Shown: positions 1-9,182 of the stretch, one piece after another
Position numbering within the stretch: the stretch's first letter is position 1
How the letters are laid out: every line of letters begins with the position of its first letter
DNA from: Paraburkholderia translucens
GTDB taxonomy: Bacteria > Pseudomonadota > Gammaproteobacteria > Burkholderiales > Burkholderiaceae
Reading direction: 5' to 3'
Length of the DNA stretch: 64,000 bases
NCBI RefSeq assembly: GCF_020881035.1
Contig: NZ_JAJITC010000005.1
Coordinates: 1-64,000 of the forward strand
The notes under the pieces: model-generated
The model's database searches: none
Seen by the model: only the letters and a program-made list of their open reading frames with translations
What the model was told of the DNA's origin: nothing
Made by a program: the position numbers and the translations under genes

Positions 1-43
1 GCACCCGACATTTCAGGTGCGTCAGGAAGACCCGACATGAAGA

Positions 44-79
44 AGCCCCTGTAAGTCATTGACTAACAGGGGCTATTTT
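44..79. terminator. Probable intrinsic terminator hairpin
   Basis: The arms AGCCCCTGT (44-52) and ACAGGGGCT (66-74) are perfect reverse complements around a 13-nt loop, and ATTTT follows on the + strand. It lies 3' of the minus-strand ferredoxin gene, so it may end that operon or a gene to the left of the window. The T tract is short, so it is a moderate call. Confidence 0.5.
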
Positions 80-134
80 GCAGAATCAAAACACGCTTAT
101 CAACAGATTAAGCGATGGGCTTGCTACAAACCTA

Positions 135-452
135 TCAATGCACGCGGCCGAGTAGTTCGAAGCTGGCGTCGTCGCTGGCGGTCGAACGCCTGTCGCGTCC
201 CCAGCCGACTGCACGCCGATAGCTGCCCATCAACGTGGCATCGACAGCGAGGTCGAGGCTTCGTGCCGTCTCAGGCGCGACGAACAATGCATCTTCCGGG
301 CAATAGAGTTCGCACATGAAGCAGGTTTGACAATCTTCCTGCCGCGCGATCTTTGGCGCGCCTTCGGGCTCGGCATCGAACACATTGGTGGGACAGGCGC
401 GCACGCAGATGTTGCAGCCGGTGCAGCGGGACGTATCGACGATCTCGATCAT
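135..452 (-). CDS. 2[4Fe-4S] ferredoxin-like protein
   Basis: A 105-residue electron-transfer protein. Two Cys clusters are visible: CTGCNICVRACP near residues 10-21 and CQTCFMCELYCP near residues 40-51, the classic pattern for two [4Fe-4S] cubanes. An upstream in-frame start exists, but the ATG at 452 is preferred because it overlaps the stop of the flavoprotein gene in an ATGA arrangement, indicating translational coupling. The pairing with a fumarate-reductase-type flavoprotein resembles the AprA/AprB arrangement of APS reductase-like enzymes, but the substrate here is unknown. It is the last gene of the TauD-ABC-flavoprotein operon, so a role in reductive or oxidative handling of an organosulfur compound is inferred. 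The C-terminal 40 residues show no motif I recognise. Confidence 0.85.
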   Translation of the reverse strand: MIEIVDTSRCTGCNICVRACPTNVFDAEPEGAPKIARQEDCQTCFMCELYCPEDALFVAPETARSLDLAVDATLMGSYRRAVGWGRDRRSTASDDASFELLGRVH

Positions 453-2098
453 GCCGCCACTCCTTCGACCTGTGCCACGTCTCCTTTCACCTTGAGACGT
501 TCGACCCACACCTCGTCGAGGCCGCCGCTCAACAGCCGGTGACGCTGACCAGGATCGGCCGAAGCATATTCGTGCCGCCGATGCATGCCGCGTGTTTCAT
601 TGCGCTGCAATGCGCTCCGGTACATCCAGCGCGCAGTGGCGAGCATCGCAGCCGCTTCGCGTGCGCGCACGCTCTGCCGCACATCGCGTGGTGCGCCCGC
701 CTGACGCAAACGCAGCCAGAGCGCGTCGAGACGGTTCAGCGAATCGTCGAGCAGATCACTGCTTCGGGTCCAGTTGCGTTGGGTCGGAAATACCTCCTGC
801 TGCACCGCGCGGATGACAGCCTCGCTATCGACGGGCGACGCGCCCCCGCCATCGCGCAAAGCGGCACGCCCCGCGTGAAGCAGCGTGCGTGTGCCTCGCG
901 TGTGTCGCGACGAACGCGCTTGATCGGCGGCACCCGCGCCCGCCCAGAACCCCGACGACATCGCCCACGCCGCGTTGTGGCTGCCGCCACCCGTGAAGCC
1001 GCCACAGATCAGTTCGCGGGTCGCCGCGTCGCCTGCCGCGTACAGGCCTTCCACCGAGGTCGCGCAGGTCTCGTCGACCAGATGCAGACCGCCCGTGCCG
1101 CGCACCGTCCCTTCCAGCCGCAGCGTGACGGGAAAGTGCTGCGTGAAGGGATCGATGCCGCGCCGGTCGAACGGCAGAAAGAAATTCGGCTGCGCACGGC
1201 GCATCCATGCGCGAATCGCTTCATCGGCGCGGTCGAGGCACGCATAGACCGGCTGCGTCTCCAGCGTCTTCGCGATCACACCACGGCCGTGCGAGGAGCC
1301 CGCCCCTTCGATTACCGAGCCTTCACGGTCATAGAATGTGGCCCAGTTGTAAAACAACGATTTCGTGACCGAAGCGAACGCTGGACCGAGACCGTAGGCG
1401 TTCGAAAACTCCATGCCCGATAGCGATGCCCCCGCTTCCGCAGCCATCAACTGGCCGTCGCCCGTCAGCACGTTGCAGCCGAGCGCATTGCTCAGGAACG
1501 CGCAGCCACCCGTCGCGATGACCACGCTGCCCGTCTTCACGATCCATGTCTCGTCCGATTGCCGGTGCACGCCCGCCGCGCCCGCGACGACGCCCTGCTC
1601 GTCGACAAGCAGTTCGAGCGCCGGACTGTGATCGAGAATGCGCACGCCCGCCTGCTTGACGTGCTTGCGCATCAGCCGCATGTACTCCGGTCCTTGCAGC
1701 GAACTGCGCCGCTCCATGCCGGTTTCATCGATGGGAAACGGGTAGTCCCATTGCGCGAGTTGCTCGCTGTTGATCCACGTCTGTTCGAGTACGCGGTCCA
1801 TCCATGCGTGCTCGGCCAGTTCGCCGCCGAGCGCATAGCGGCTCGCCTTGGCGCGCGAGCGCTCGGCTTCATCGGGCGCGACGTGCCAGACACCCGTCCC
1901 CGACGGCGCCGTGGCGCCCGATGTGCCGCAAAAGCCCTTGTCCGCGAGGATGACCTTCGCGCCCTTCGCTGCCGCGCTGATGGCCGCCCATGTGCCTGCC
2001 GGGCCGCCGCCTATCACCAGCACGTCTGCGTCATGCCATGTCTGCGCGTCGGCTGCCGCCACGCGATCGAGACGCCTGCTTGCCGCTGTTTCGCTCAT
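449..2098 (-). CDS. FAD-dependent oxidoreductase (fumarate reductase/APS reductase-like flavoprotein)
   Basis: 549 residues. An N-terminal dinucleotide-binding motif (VIGGGPAGTWAAISAA, about residues 27-42) is followed by GATAPSGTG, typical of the succinate dehydrogenase/fumarate reductase flavoprotein superfamily, and a C-terminal FAD contact region contains GLYAAGDAA. The gene lies 43 bp downstream of an ABC permease gene and overlaps the ferredoxin gene by 4 bp, so the two probably form one enzyme. Context (sulfonate-type importer and TauD-like dioxygenase in the same run) suggests oxidation or reduction of a sulfur compound. A closer match to AprA than to FrdA cannot be decided by eye. 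A cytoplasmic location is likely because no signal peptide is seen. Confidence 0.85.
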   Translation of the reverse strand: MSETAASRRLDRVAAADAQTWHDADVLVIGGGPAGTWAAISAAAKGAKVILADKGFCGTSGATAPSGTGVWHVAPDEAERSRAKASRYALGGELAEHAWMDRVLEQTWINSEQLAQWDYPFPIDETGMERRSSLQGPEYMRLMRKHVKQAGVRILDHSPALELLVDEQGVVAGAAGVHRQSDETWIVKTGSVVIATGGCAFLSNALGCNVLTGDGQLMAAEAGASLSGMEFSNAYGLGPAFASVTKSLFYNWATFYDREGSVIEGAGSSHGRGVIAKTLETQPVYACLDRADEAIRAWMRRAQPNFFLPFDRRGIDPFTQHFPVTLRLEGTVRGTGGLHLVDETCATSVEGLYAAGDAATRELICGGFTGGGSHNAAWAMSSGFWAGAGAADQARSSRHTRGTRTLLHAGRAALRDGGGASPVDSEAVIRAVQQEVFPTQRNWTRSSDLLDDSLNRLDALWLRLRQAGAPRDVRQSVRAREAAAMLATARWMYRSALQRNETRGMHRRHEYASADPGQRHRLLSGGLDEVWVERLKVKGDVAQVEGVAA

Positions 2099-2141
2099 CC
2101 GTATACCCGTGTGATGGAGAACACCATTGGAAAACAGCTCA

Positions 2142-2963
2142 TCAGCCTTCGCCCTTCCACGCCGTCAGACGCCGCTCGGCCACCACCACGGCCTGATTGA
2201 ACGCCAGTCCCAGCAATGCCAGCGTGACGATGCCTGCGTACATCTTGGGGATTTCGAAGGTGAACTGCGAGTAGTTGACGAGATAACCCAGCCCTGCTTT
2301 CGCGCCTACCATTTCCGCTGCGATCAGCACGAGAATCGAATACGCGCCCGCCACGCGGATGCCCGTGAACACGGACGGCACGGAAGCGGGCAGCACGACC
2401 TTGACGAACAGTTGCAGTGACCTGAGCCCCATCGAGCGCGCGGAACGGATCAGCAGCGGATCGACATTGCGCACGCCCGTGACGGTATTGAGCAGCACGG
2501 GCCAGATGCACGAGTAGATCACCATGGAAACCTTGGACGTCTCGCCCATCCCCAGCACGAGCACGAACACGGGCAGCAACGCGAGCGGCGCGGTGTTGCG
2601 AAAGAGTTCCAGCAATGGGTTCAGCACGTCGGCAAGCGTGCGATACCAGCCGATAAACAGTCCCAGTGGCACGCCCACTGCCACGGCGATTGAGAACCCG
2701 GCTGCCGCGCGCGCCGCGCTGGCAAGCAGATGTCCACCCAGCTCGCCCGACACGGCCATGTCGAACAATGCGCGCAGCACCGTCGAAAACGGCGGCAGGA
2801 ACGTCGCGTCGACCCAACCGGCGCGCGGCAACACTTCCCACAGCGCAACGAAAGCGACGATGGCGATACTGCCACGCAACACGCGAGGCACCGCCGTGAA
2901 TACGTATTCGCGGATGGCACGCCACGCGCTGCCGTGCTTCGACTCGACCGACAACGTGCTCAT
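2142..2963 (-). CDS. ABC transporter permease, sulfonate/taurine type (SsuC/TauC-like)
   Basis: 273 residues with about six hydrophobic segments and the EAA-loop region (RSARSMGLRSLQLFVKVVLPASVPSVFTGIR) typical of inner-membrane BPD permeases for sulfonates, taurine or nitrate. An in-frame start lies 87 bp further upstream, but the ATG at 2963 is chosen because AGGAGG sits just before it. The ATPase gene ends 26 bp upstream and the flavoprotein starts 43 bp downstream. It should form the channel of the importer encoded by 2142-4862. The family handles alkanesulfonates, taurine and related anions; the exact ligand is not readable from this sequence. Confidence 0.9.
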   Translation of the reverse strand: MSTLSVESKHGSAWRAIREYVFTAVPRVLRGSIAIVAFVALWEVLPRAGWVDATFLPPFSTVLRALFDMAVSGELGGHLLASAARAAAGFSIAVAVGVPLGLFIGWYRTLADVLNPLLELFRNTAPLALLPVFVLVLGMGETSKVSMVIYSCIWPVLLNTVTGVRNVDPLLIRSARSMGLRSLQLFVKVVLPASVPSVFTGIRVAGAYSILVLIAAEMVGAKAGLGYLVNYSQFTFEIPKMYAGIVTLALLGLAFNQAVVVAERRLTAWKGEG

Positions 2964-2989
2964 GATGATTCCTCCTGTCGAGATTGCGC

Positions 2990-3790
2990 TCAGGCCGCGT
3001 GTGCAACCTGCAGATGCGGCCCGCTGCGGCGCTGGCGGATCAGTTGCCAAATCTCGTGACGCAGGCGCACGAATTCGGGCGTCGAGCGCACGTCTTCCGA
3101 AAGATCGTCGCGTGGCACGTGCACGGGCAGCGCGTGTGTGATGCGCCCCGGCGCCGCCGCCATGACGAGCACCCGTTGACCGAGATAGATAGCTTCGTCG
3201 ATAGAATGGGTGATGAACACCACCGTCGTGCCCGTGCGTTGCCAGATGCGCAGCAATTCGTCCTGCAAGGCTTCGCGCGTTTGCGCGTCGAGTGCGGCGA
3301 ACGGTTCGTCCATCAGCAGCACGTCCGGCTCGTACGACAGCGCGCGGGCAATCGCCACACGCTGTTTCATGCCGCCCGACAACTGATGCGGGTAATGACC
3401 GGCGAACGCGCCCAGCCCGACCAGATCGAGAAAGCGCTGCGCCGTTGCGCGGCGCTCGCGCTTATCGACGCCCTTCGCCTCCAGTCCGAACTCGATGTTG
3501 CCGAGCGCCGTCTTCCACGGAAACAGCGCGTATTGCTGGAACACGATGCCGCGATCGAGACCGGGTCCGTCAATTTCCCGACCGCCCACCAGGATCTGTC
3601 CGCGGTCGGGCTTCGTCAGTCCGCCGATCAGATCGAGCAAGGTTGTCTTGCCGCATCCGCTCGGTCCGACCAGCGCGACGAATTCGCCTGGCGCGACATC
3701 GAAGGACACAGCTTCCAGCACCACGAAATGGCCGCGCCGGTTCAGATGAAAACTCTTGCCGACGTTACGCACGCTAATCGACGCACTCAT
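2990..3790 (-). CDS. ABC transporter ATP-binding protein, sulfonate/taurine type (SsuB/TauB-like)
   Basis: 266 residues. Walker A GPSGCGKTT (about 42-50), signature [14 protein letters not shown], Walker B VLLMDEPFAALD and the switch His in FITHS are all present, so it should be an active ATPase. The ATG at 3790 is preferred to an upstream start because GGAGGG precedes it. It sits between the binding protein gene (28 bp away) and the permease gene (26 bp), so the three make one cytoplasmic-membrane importer. The long C-terminal tail after the D-loop is normal for the SsuB/TauB group. Confidence 0.92.
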   Translation of the reverse strand: MSASISVRNVGKSFHLNRRGHFVVLEAVSFDVAPGEFVALVGPSGCGKTTLLDLIGGLTKPDRGQILVGGREIDGPGLDRGIVFQQYALFPWKTALGNIEFGLEAKGVDKRERRATAQRFLDLVGLGAFAGHYPHQLSGGMKQRVAIARALSYEPDVLLMDEPFAALDAQTREALQDELLRIWQRTGTTVVFITHSIDEAIYLGQRVLVMAAAPGRITHALPVHVPRDDLSEDVRSTPEFVRLRHEIWQLIRQRRSGPHLQVAHAA

Positions 3791-3818
3791 ACCGCCCTCC
3801 GGTTGACGCACCGATGGC

Positions 3819-4862
3819 TCACTTGCTCGCCACCGACTGATTGAACGGATTGAATTCGTTCGAATAGACGCCGCCCGGCTTCACCTGTCCCGGTTTCAGC
3901 ACGCCGTTGTTGACGTACCAGTCGATGTAGGTGGTGAAGTCTTCAGCTGCGATCAGACCGCCCTTGCCGCCCACGCCTGCCGACTTCCAGTAGTTGACGA
4001 TCGAGGTGTCCTCGTTGCGATGGCGCGCCTCGACGATCTTTTTGAGCCTCGCCACGACCTCGGCGCGCGGCGTATTGCGCGCCCACTCGATAGCCCGTGC
4101 CGTGCCGTCGACAAACTTGCGCACCGTGTTCGGGTTCTGCGCGATGAACTTGTCGGTGAACAGGTAGCTCGCATAGCCGAACGAGCCGAGCAACTGATAG
4201 TCGGTGGTCAGGAGCCTTGCGCCGCCGTCTGCAAGCAGCTTGTCCTTGATGATGTCTTCGAGGAACACGGCATCGAGTTGCTTCTGCTTGAGCAACTGCG
4301 CGAGATTCACGGGCGGTGCGGCGACGAATACGACCTTCTCGATTTCCTCTTTGGACAAGCCCGATTTTTGCAAATACGCCGTCACCAAATACTGCTCGTA
4401 CGCACCCGGCGTATTCACGCCGATCTTGCGCCCGACCAGATCACGCGCGCCTTTGATGGGGCTGTCCTGCAAGACGAACAGGCCGCCGTTGGTCTCCTTG
4501 TCCGTTCCAACGAAGGAGATCACCGCTTTCACAGGCGCATGCGCGGCCACGAGTTTCACGATCGAGCCATTGAATGCGCCGCCGAAGTCGACATCGCCGG
4601 TGACAGCCGCCTGAATGTCCTGCGGGCCACTGGTCGTGTTGCCAACCCACTTCAGCCTGATCGGCGCGAGGTAGCCGAGATCTTCGGCCAGCTCCGGATA
4701 CAGCACCTTGCTGGCCCAGCCCTGATAGCGTAGCTCCAGCTTTTCGGGCGTCTGCGCACGCGCGGGAATGGACGCGACAACTGCGGACACGACAACGGTC
4801 ATCACGCTTGCAGCGATGAGCGCCGCCAGGCGGCGTCCGGCATCAAAGACACGACGCTTCAT
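3819..4862 (-). CDS. ABC transporter substrate-binding protein, sulfonate/nitrate family
   Basis: 347 residues with an N-terminal signal peptide (hydrophobic core about residues 12-30, cleavage likely after PARA), so a periplasmic protein. The mature part begins with an LRYQGW strand and contains the AVTGDVDFGGAFNGS and KIGVNTPGAYEQY regions typical of the NMT1/SsuA/TauA-like fold. It heads the transport genes, directly upstream of the ATPase gene, and follows the TauD-like gene by 54 bp. The ligand is probably a sulfonate or other organosulfur anion, inferred from the linked dioxygenase rather than from binding residues. Confidence 0.88.
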   Translation of the reverse strand: MKRRVFDAGRRLAALIAASVMTVVVSAVVASIPARAQTPEKLELRYQGWASKVLYPELAEDLGYLAPIRLKWVGNTTSGPQDIQAAVTGDVDFGGAFNGSIVKLVAAHAPVKAVISFVGTDKETNGGLFVLQDSPIKGARDLVGRKIGVNTPGAYEQYLVTAYLQKSGLSKEEIEKVVFVAAPPVNLAQLLKQKQLDAVFLEDIIKDKLLADGGARLLTTDYQLLGSFGYASYLFTDKFIAQNPNTVRKFVDGTARAIEWARNTPRAEVVARLKKIVEARHRNEDTSIVNYWKSAGVGGKGGLIAAEDFTTYIDWYVNNGVLKPGQVKPGGVYSNEFNPFNQSVASK

Positions 4863-4916
4863 TGAACAGGTTCCGTGGTGAAAGTGCGAGCGGACGATTC
4901 GGGCGATCTAACGGCT

Positions 4917-5849
4917 TCAGAACACGCCGTCGTGCTCCAGCGTGATGCGATGTATGCGCCGGCTCGCCGAACCGTAGTCGCGTGCCGCATAGTGCTGCAC
5001 CTGCCGGTTGTCCCAGATCGCGACATCGCCCTTGCGCCATTCGAAACGCGCCTGCACTTCGGGCGTCTTGATCAGGTCGTACAGATAGTTGAGCAGACTC
5101 TGGCTCGCCGTCTTCGAGACGCCGAGCAGATGGCTCGTATGGCCCTCGTTGACGAACACCAGCTTGCGGCCGTTCTCGGGATGGGTCTTGATGACGGGCA
5201 CTTCGATGGGCGGATACTTCTGCGCCGCATCGCGCACGCGCGCGAGCCCTGCTTCGACGCTGTCTTCCTGGGTGCCCGCGGGCACGTCATAACCACTCAG
5301 CAGTTCCGCCAAGGCGCTCTTCTTTGGCGACGCGATGAAGGTGTTCACGGCTGTGAGCTTCTCGAAGTAGCTTGCCAGATCGGGATCCAGCAAGTCGTAG
5401 ACTGCCACCGACGAGGCCCAGATCGTATCGCCGCCGCCCCCATCGGGAATCTCCTGGGCGTGGAGGACGGTCGCCTTGGGCGGCTGATGCTGCCACGATA
5501 CATCGACGTGCCAGTTGTCCGTGCCGGCCGAGCGCGTCTTGCCGCTATGGGCGATGACTTCGATCTCGGGAAACCCCGCCACGGCAGGCAGATAGATGTT
5601 CTTGCGGATAGGATTGCCGAAGATACGCGCCAGCGCCACATGCTGCGCGGGCGTGAGCCTCTGTTCACGAAAAAAGATCACGCCGTGATCGACCAGCGCC
5701 TGACGCAGCGTTTGCCGGTTCGACTCGCTCAACGGTTGTGACAGATCCACGTTGTCGATCACTGCGCCGATCAGCGGCTTGTAGCGGCGCACGTGCAGAT
5801 CCTGATGCGCGTCAGCCTGGGATTGCGGATGATCCAGTGCAGTGCTCAT
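4917..5849 (-). CDS. TauD/TfdA-family Fe(II)/2-oxoglutarate dioxygenase
   Basis: 310 residues. The 2-His-1-carboxylate facial triad is visible as H114 and D116 (WHVD) with the distal H286 (VQHYAARDY), and Arg297/298 is positioned for 2-oxoglutarate. Family members oxidise a carbon next to sulfur in taurine or alkylsulfates, releasing sulfite or sulfate plus an aldehyde. The ATG at 5849 is favoured over an upstream in-frame start because GGAGA precedes it and the family usually starts at this length. It is the first gene of the operon ending at 135, ahead of the importer, so it likely acts on the imported compound. Taurine itself is not certain; alkylsulfatase activity is an alternative. Confidence 0.9.
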   Translation of the reverse strand: MSTALDHPQSQADAHQDLHVRRYKPLIGAVIDNVDLSQPLSESNRQTLRQALVDHGVIFFREQRLTPAQHVALARIFGNPIRKNIYLPAVAGFPEIEVIAHSGKTRSAGTDNWHVDVSWQHQPPKATVLHAQEIPDGGGGDTIWASSVAVYDLLDPDLASYFEKLTAVNTFIASPKKSALAELLSGYDVPAGTQEDSVEAGLARVRDAAQKYPPIEVPVIKTHPENGRKLVFVNEGHTSHLLGVSKTASQSLLNYLYDLIKTPEVQARFEWRKGDVAIWDNRQVQHYAARDYGSASRRIHRITLEHDGVF

Positions 5850-6032
5850 AACGTTCTCCGTTGTCGGTTGTCGAGTGACTGCCATGAGAACATCAATGAT
5901 TCTCTGCAGACAACGAACGAATTTGCACACACTGTCCTGTGTCGGCGTGCGTAGCTTCGTCGAAAAGCTCATTTACGATGACGCGCAGGATTTCCTATAG
6001 TGGTGAGTTGGCTCGTGAGGGCTCAGCGTGGC

Positions 6033-6689
6033 TCACGCGCGTTGCAAGAGACGGCGAACCAGCCGGTCGCCCGCAAACTGTACGGCTGTGACGATCGCGA
6101 TCAGCAAGATGATCACCGTCACCATCACCGTCGTGTCGAAACGTTGGTAGCCGTAACGGATCGCCAGATCGCCGAGGCCGCCCGCGCCGACGGCGCCCGC
6201 CATGGCCGATGAGCCGATCATCGCGACCACCGTGATCGTGAAGCCGCCCAGAATGCCCGGCAACGCTTCCGGCAACAGCACATGCCAGATGATGTGACGA
6301 CGTTGCGCACCCATCGCCTGCGCGGCTTCGATCAGGCCGCGATCCACCTCGCGCAGACTCACTTCCGCAATGCGAGCGAAGAACGGAATCGCCGCGATGG
6401 AGAGCGGCACGATGGCGGCCCACACGCCGATCGTCGTGCCGACCAGCAAACGCGTGAGCGGCAATAGCGCAACGAGCAGAATGATGAATGGAGTCGAGCG
6501 AAACGCGTTGACCAGCGCGCCAAGGGTCGAGTTCACCGCACGCCGTTCGTAGATGCCACCGCGCGTCGTGGTAACGAGCACGAGGGCAAGCGGAACACCC
6601 ACGAACAACGCCACGATCGCCGAAATGCCAACCATCAGCACGGTGTCGCGAATCGCGCCCGTCAGTTCCGAGAGCCAGAGTTCAGACAT
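6033..6689 (-). CDS. metI: Methionine-type ABC transporter permease MetI
   Basis: 218 residues, the normal MetI length, with five hydrophobic segments and the permease EAA motif ([26 protein letters not shown]). The start overlaps the metN stop by 8 bp, indicating translational coupling. With MetN and the MetQ-like binding protein it forms a methionine (or methionine-derivative) uptake ABC system. It lies 183 bp upstream of the TauD operon, so the two operons may be transcribed separately. MetI-type permeases may also carry D-methionine or other sulfur compounds. Confidence 0.93.
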   Translation of the reverse strand: MSELWLSELTGAIRDTVLMVGISAIVALFVGVPLALVLVTTTRGGIYERRAVNSTLGALVNAFRSTPFIILLVALLPLTRLLVGTTIGVWAAIVPLSIAAIPFFARIAEVSLREVDRGLIEAAQAMGAQRRHIIWHVLLPEALPGILGGFTITVVAMIGSSAMAGAVGAGGLGDLAIRYGYQRFDTTVMVTVIILLIAIVTAVQFAGDRLVRRLLQRA

Positions 6690-7851
6690 AGCCGAGTACC
6701 TCCACGTAATCCGCGTGCCGCCGCGCGCGCTCGATCAATGCGGCAACACGGCTGGCCAGTGCGCCGGGTTCGCGCTCGCTGTTCGACAGTTGTGCGGCCA
6801 CCACCAGGCGGCCTTGCGCGTGCCCCTGAATCCGGTCGATGCCGCCGTGCACGAGGCGCACGCGGCCGCCATCGAGTGCCAGCGCCGAACTCAGCGCGGC
6901 GAGGTCGGGAGCGTGCCCATCGGCCCCCGTGTAGCGGACATCGAGCAGAACATCGGTCGCGCCGTGCGGCAACGCATCGTCGCGCGCGGGTTTGAGACGC
7001 GCGGCCAGATCGTCCGGAAGATCGTGCACAAGGGTGCGCAACAGCGCGCGCGTCGCATCGTGCTGGGGCGCACCGAATACACGCCACACAGGCCCGGTTT
7101 CGACCACGGCACCCTGCTCGATCACGGCGACGGTATCGCACACTTCGCGTATCACCTCCATCTCGTGCGTGATGAGCACGATCGTGAGACCGAGACGCCG
7201 GTTGATGTCGCGCAGCAGTGCGAGGATGGATTGCGTCGTTTCGGGATCGAGCGCCGAGGTCGCTTCGTCGCACAGCAGAATGTCGGGATCATGCACCAGC
7301 GCGCGCGCAATGCCGACACGCTGCTTCTGGCCACCCGATAAACTCGCCGGATAGGCATCGCGCTTGGCCGATAGCCCGACCAGTTCGAGCAGCGCCGCCA
7401 CTTTCTTCTCGATCGCTGCTTTCGGTACGCCCGCGATCCTCAGCGGCAGCGCGATGTTGCCGTGCACCGTCTTCGCGGACAACAGGTTGAAATGCTGGAA
7501 CACCATGCCGATGCGCCGGCGCAGCGTCACAAGGCCTCGTTCGTCGAGTTCGCCTACGCTGACGCCGTTCACGCGCACCGCGCCCGAGGTCGGCTTTTCG
7601 AGTCCGTTGACCAGGCGCAGCAGGGTCGACTTGCCGGCGCCGCTGCGTCCGATAATGCCGAAGATCTCGCCCCGGCGCACATTCAATCGCACGTTCGCGA
7701 GCGCCACGGCAGGCTCGCCACGTGCGCCGGTGAAGACCTTGCCTGCATCGTCGAACACGACAGCGGGCGCGGTGTCTTCCGCTGGCGCGCGGCGGACGGC
7801 GAGCGCGGCAGCGTCCTCGATGAAATGCGCTGCATCGAGCAGATGGGTCAT
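6682..7851 (-). CDS. metN: Methionine-type ABC transporter ATP-binding protein MetN
   Basis: 389 residues. Walker [10 protein letters not shown] (about 68-76), signature [14 protein letters not shown], Walker [13 protein letters not shown] and the His switch are intact. The C-terminal 120 residues form the regulatory NIL domain characteristic of MetN, which in E. coli MetN binds methionine and inhibits transport. An N-terminal extension of about 28 residues precedes the usual start; AAGGA about 9 bp before the ATG at 7851 supports it. It overlaps metI by 8 bp and follows metQ by 45 bp. Confidence 0.93.
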   Translation of the reverse strand: MTHLLDAAHFIEDAAALAVRRAPAEDTAPAVVFDDAGKVFTGARGEPAVALANVRLNVRRGEIFGIIGRSGAGKSTLLRLVNGLEKPTSGAVRVNGVSVGELDERGLVTLRRRIGMVFQHFNLLSAKTVHGNIALPLRIAGVPKAAIEKKVAALLELVGLSAKRDAYPASLSGGQKQRVGIARALVHDPDILLCDEATSALDPETTQSILALLRDINRRLGLTIVLITHEMEVIREVCDTVAVIEQGAVVETGPVWRVFGAPQHDATRALLRTLVHDLPDDLAARLKPARDDALPHGATDVLLDVRYTGADGHAPDLAALSSALALDGGRVRLVHGGIDRIQGHAQGRLVVAAQLSNSEREPGALASRVAALIERARRHADYVEVLGYV

Positions 7852-7896
7852 GTCGTCGATTCCTTGTCAGGCGGCCCGTTCACGCCATCGCATCCA

Positions 7897-8736
7897 TCAC
7901 CAGGCAACCGCGTACAGGTCGCCGAACGCCTTGTCGAGCGCCGCGCGCACGGCGGGCGAATGCTGGTAAATCGAAATGAACTTGCGGATGCGCGGGTCGT
8001 TGACGCTCTCCGGGCGCACCACCCATTGAATCGCAAAGTTCTTGTTTTCGAGGCCGTCGAACAGCAGTGCGCTATTGGGGTCCGTCGTACCCGCGAGCTT
8101 GATGAAGCTCGGATAGCCCTGCGCAAGGTCGACGTCGTCGAGCGAGCGCGCCAGTTGCGAGGCTTCGAGCGCAACGATCTTCAGATGCTTCGGGTTATCG
8201 ATGATATCCAGCGTGGTCGCGCGGTAATCGACGCCCGGCTTCAGCTTGATGAGACCGGCGCGTTGCAGCAGCAAGAGTCCACGTCCGCCGTTGACGGGGT
8301 CGTTCGCGATCGCGACAGTCGCGCCGTCTTTCAGGTCTTCAAAGCGTTTGACCTTTTTCGAATACAAACCGATTTTCATGATCGTGCCGGGCGCAATCGC
8401 CACGAAGTTATAGCCGCCCTGCTTCTTCGCGTTTTCGAGGAAAGGAATGTGCTGGAAGTAGTTGACGTCGATGTCCTTGTTGGCGAGTGCGGCGTTCGGC
8501 GTGTTCCAGTCCGTGAATTCGATGATCTTGACGTCCAGCCCCTGCTGCTTCGCTTCCTGGGCCGCAATTTTCAATGCATCGATCTGCGGGCTGGTCGCCG
8601 TGCCGATCTTGAGTGTCTCGGTGTCGGCTGCAAAAGCCGAAGTGGCGGTCACGGCGAACGCCAGCAAGATGACGCGGATGGTCGCCCGGGTTCGCGCGTG
8701 GTAAGCGCGCCGGATGGCGGACAGGATCTGGCTCAT
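7897..8736 (-). CDS. metQ: MetQ/NlpA-family substrate-binding protein
   Basis: 279 residues. The NlpA-family core is clear: KIGTATSPQIDALKIAAQEAKQQG, NYFQHIPFLENAKK and KTFEDLKDG-like segments. The N-terminal signal (residues 1-36) ends in SAFA with no lipobox Cys, so this MetQ is a soluble periplasmic protein rather than a lipoprotein. It is the first gene of the metQNI operon. A 5' leader of about 200 nt separates it from a promoter-like sequence and contains a tiny ORF. The ligand is presumably methionine or a related sulfur amino acid. Confidence 0.9.
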   Translation of the reverse strand: MSQILSAIRRAYHARTRATIRVILLAFAVTATSAFAADTETLKIGTATSPQIDALKIAAQEAKQQGLDVKIIEFTDWNTPNAALANKDIDVNYFQHIPFLENAKKQGGYNFVAIAPGTIMKIGLYSKKVKRFEDLKDGATVAIANDPVNGGRGLLLLQRAGLIKLKPGVDYRATTLDIIDNPKHLKIVALEASQLARSLDDVDLAQGYPSFIKLAGTTDPNSALLFDGLENKNFAIQWVVRPESVNDPRIRKFISIYQHSPAVRAALDKAFGDLYAVAW

Positions 8737-8875
8737 GCTCGGATTCTCACGATGGGATGGTCGGGGTGGAGAGCGCGCCGACGCAGGCGTGCCGATTCAC
8801 GCCCGATGGGCTCGCCATGTTCCGGGAGGCTGTCTGCGCCGCTGGGCGCCGCGTGTGGACGGCTACCGCGCTGGC

Positions 8876-8920
8876 TCAGCGCCGACAGCGGGAAACAGGA
8901 TGGCTCGCAGGATGCATCAT
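8876..8920 (-). CDS. Possible 14-codon leader peptide upstream of metQ
   Basis: On the minus strand GGAGAG, five nucleotides before a double ATG, opens a short frame reading MMHPASHPVSRCRR and then TGA. It lies in the metQ leader, 140 bp before metQ. A ribosome site this good on so short an ORF suggests translation, and its single Cys codon near the end fits a possible attenuator for a sulfur operon. No comparative support is available, so it remains a candidate. Confidence 0.3.
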   Translation of the reverse strand: MMHPASHPVSRCRR

Positions 8921-8946
8921 CGCCTCTCTCCAATTGAGGTCGGCTT

Positions 8947-8975
8947 ATGATAGGGGCGCCCGAAAACACGGTCTA
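8947..8975 (-). promoter_or_regulatory. Possible sigma-70 promoter of metQNI
   Basis: On the minus strand TAGACC (8970-8975) and TATCAT (8947-8952) are separated by 17 bp. Each matches the consensus at four or five of six positions. It would start a leader of about 200 nt before metQ. Confidence 0.4.
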
Positions 8976-9182
8976 CGAAGCGATTGGCGAATCGAAATCG
9001 TAAAACGCGATATGGAATACTCGCTGAGGCCATCAGCCCGGGAAAACTGGCTGATTATCGCGGAAACCTGCGTCGCGTTGCGGCCGACAGACCGAGGTCG
9101 ACTGAGCCCGTGTGAAACGTGTGGAACGGCAGGCCGGTCGAGCTCCTGTGAGGCCGCGTCTTCGCAGTTCCGGGCTGGCTCG

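Noticed and set aside
353..1423. Long + strand ORF opposite the FAD-dependent oxidoreductase
   Set aside because: It is an Arg-rich shadow frame with no domain; the minus-strand gene has clear motifs and operon context.
8737..8940. SAM or SAH riboswitch in the metQ leader
   Set aside because: The leader has GC-rich complementary stretches but I could not align it to known SAM or SAH consensus cores.
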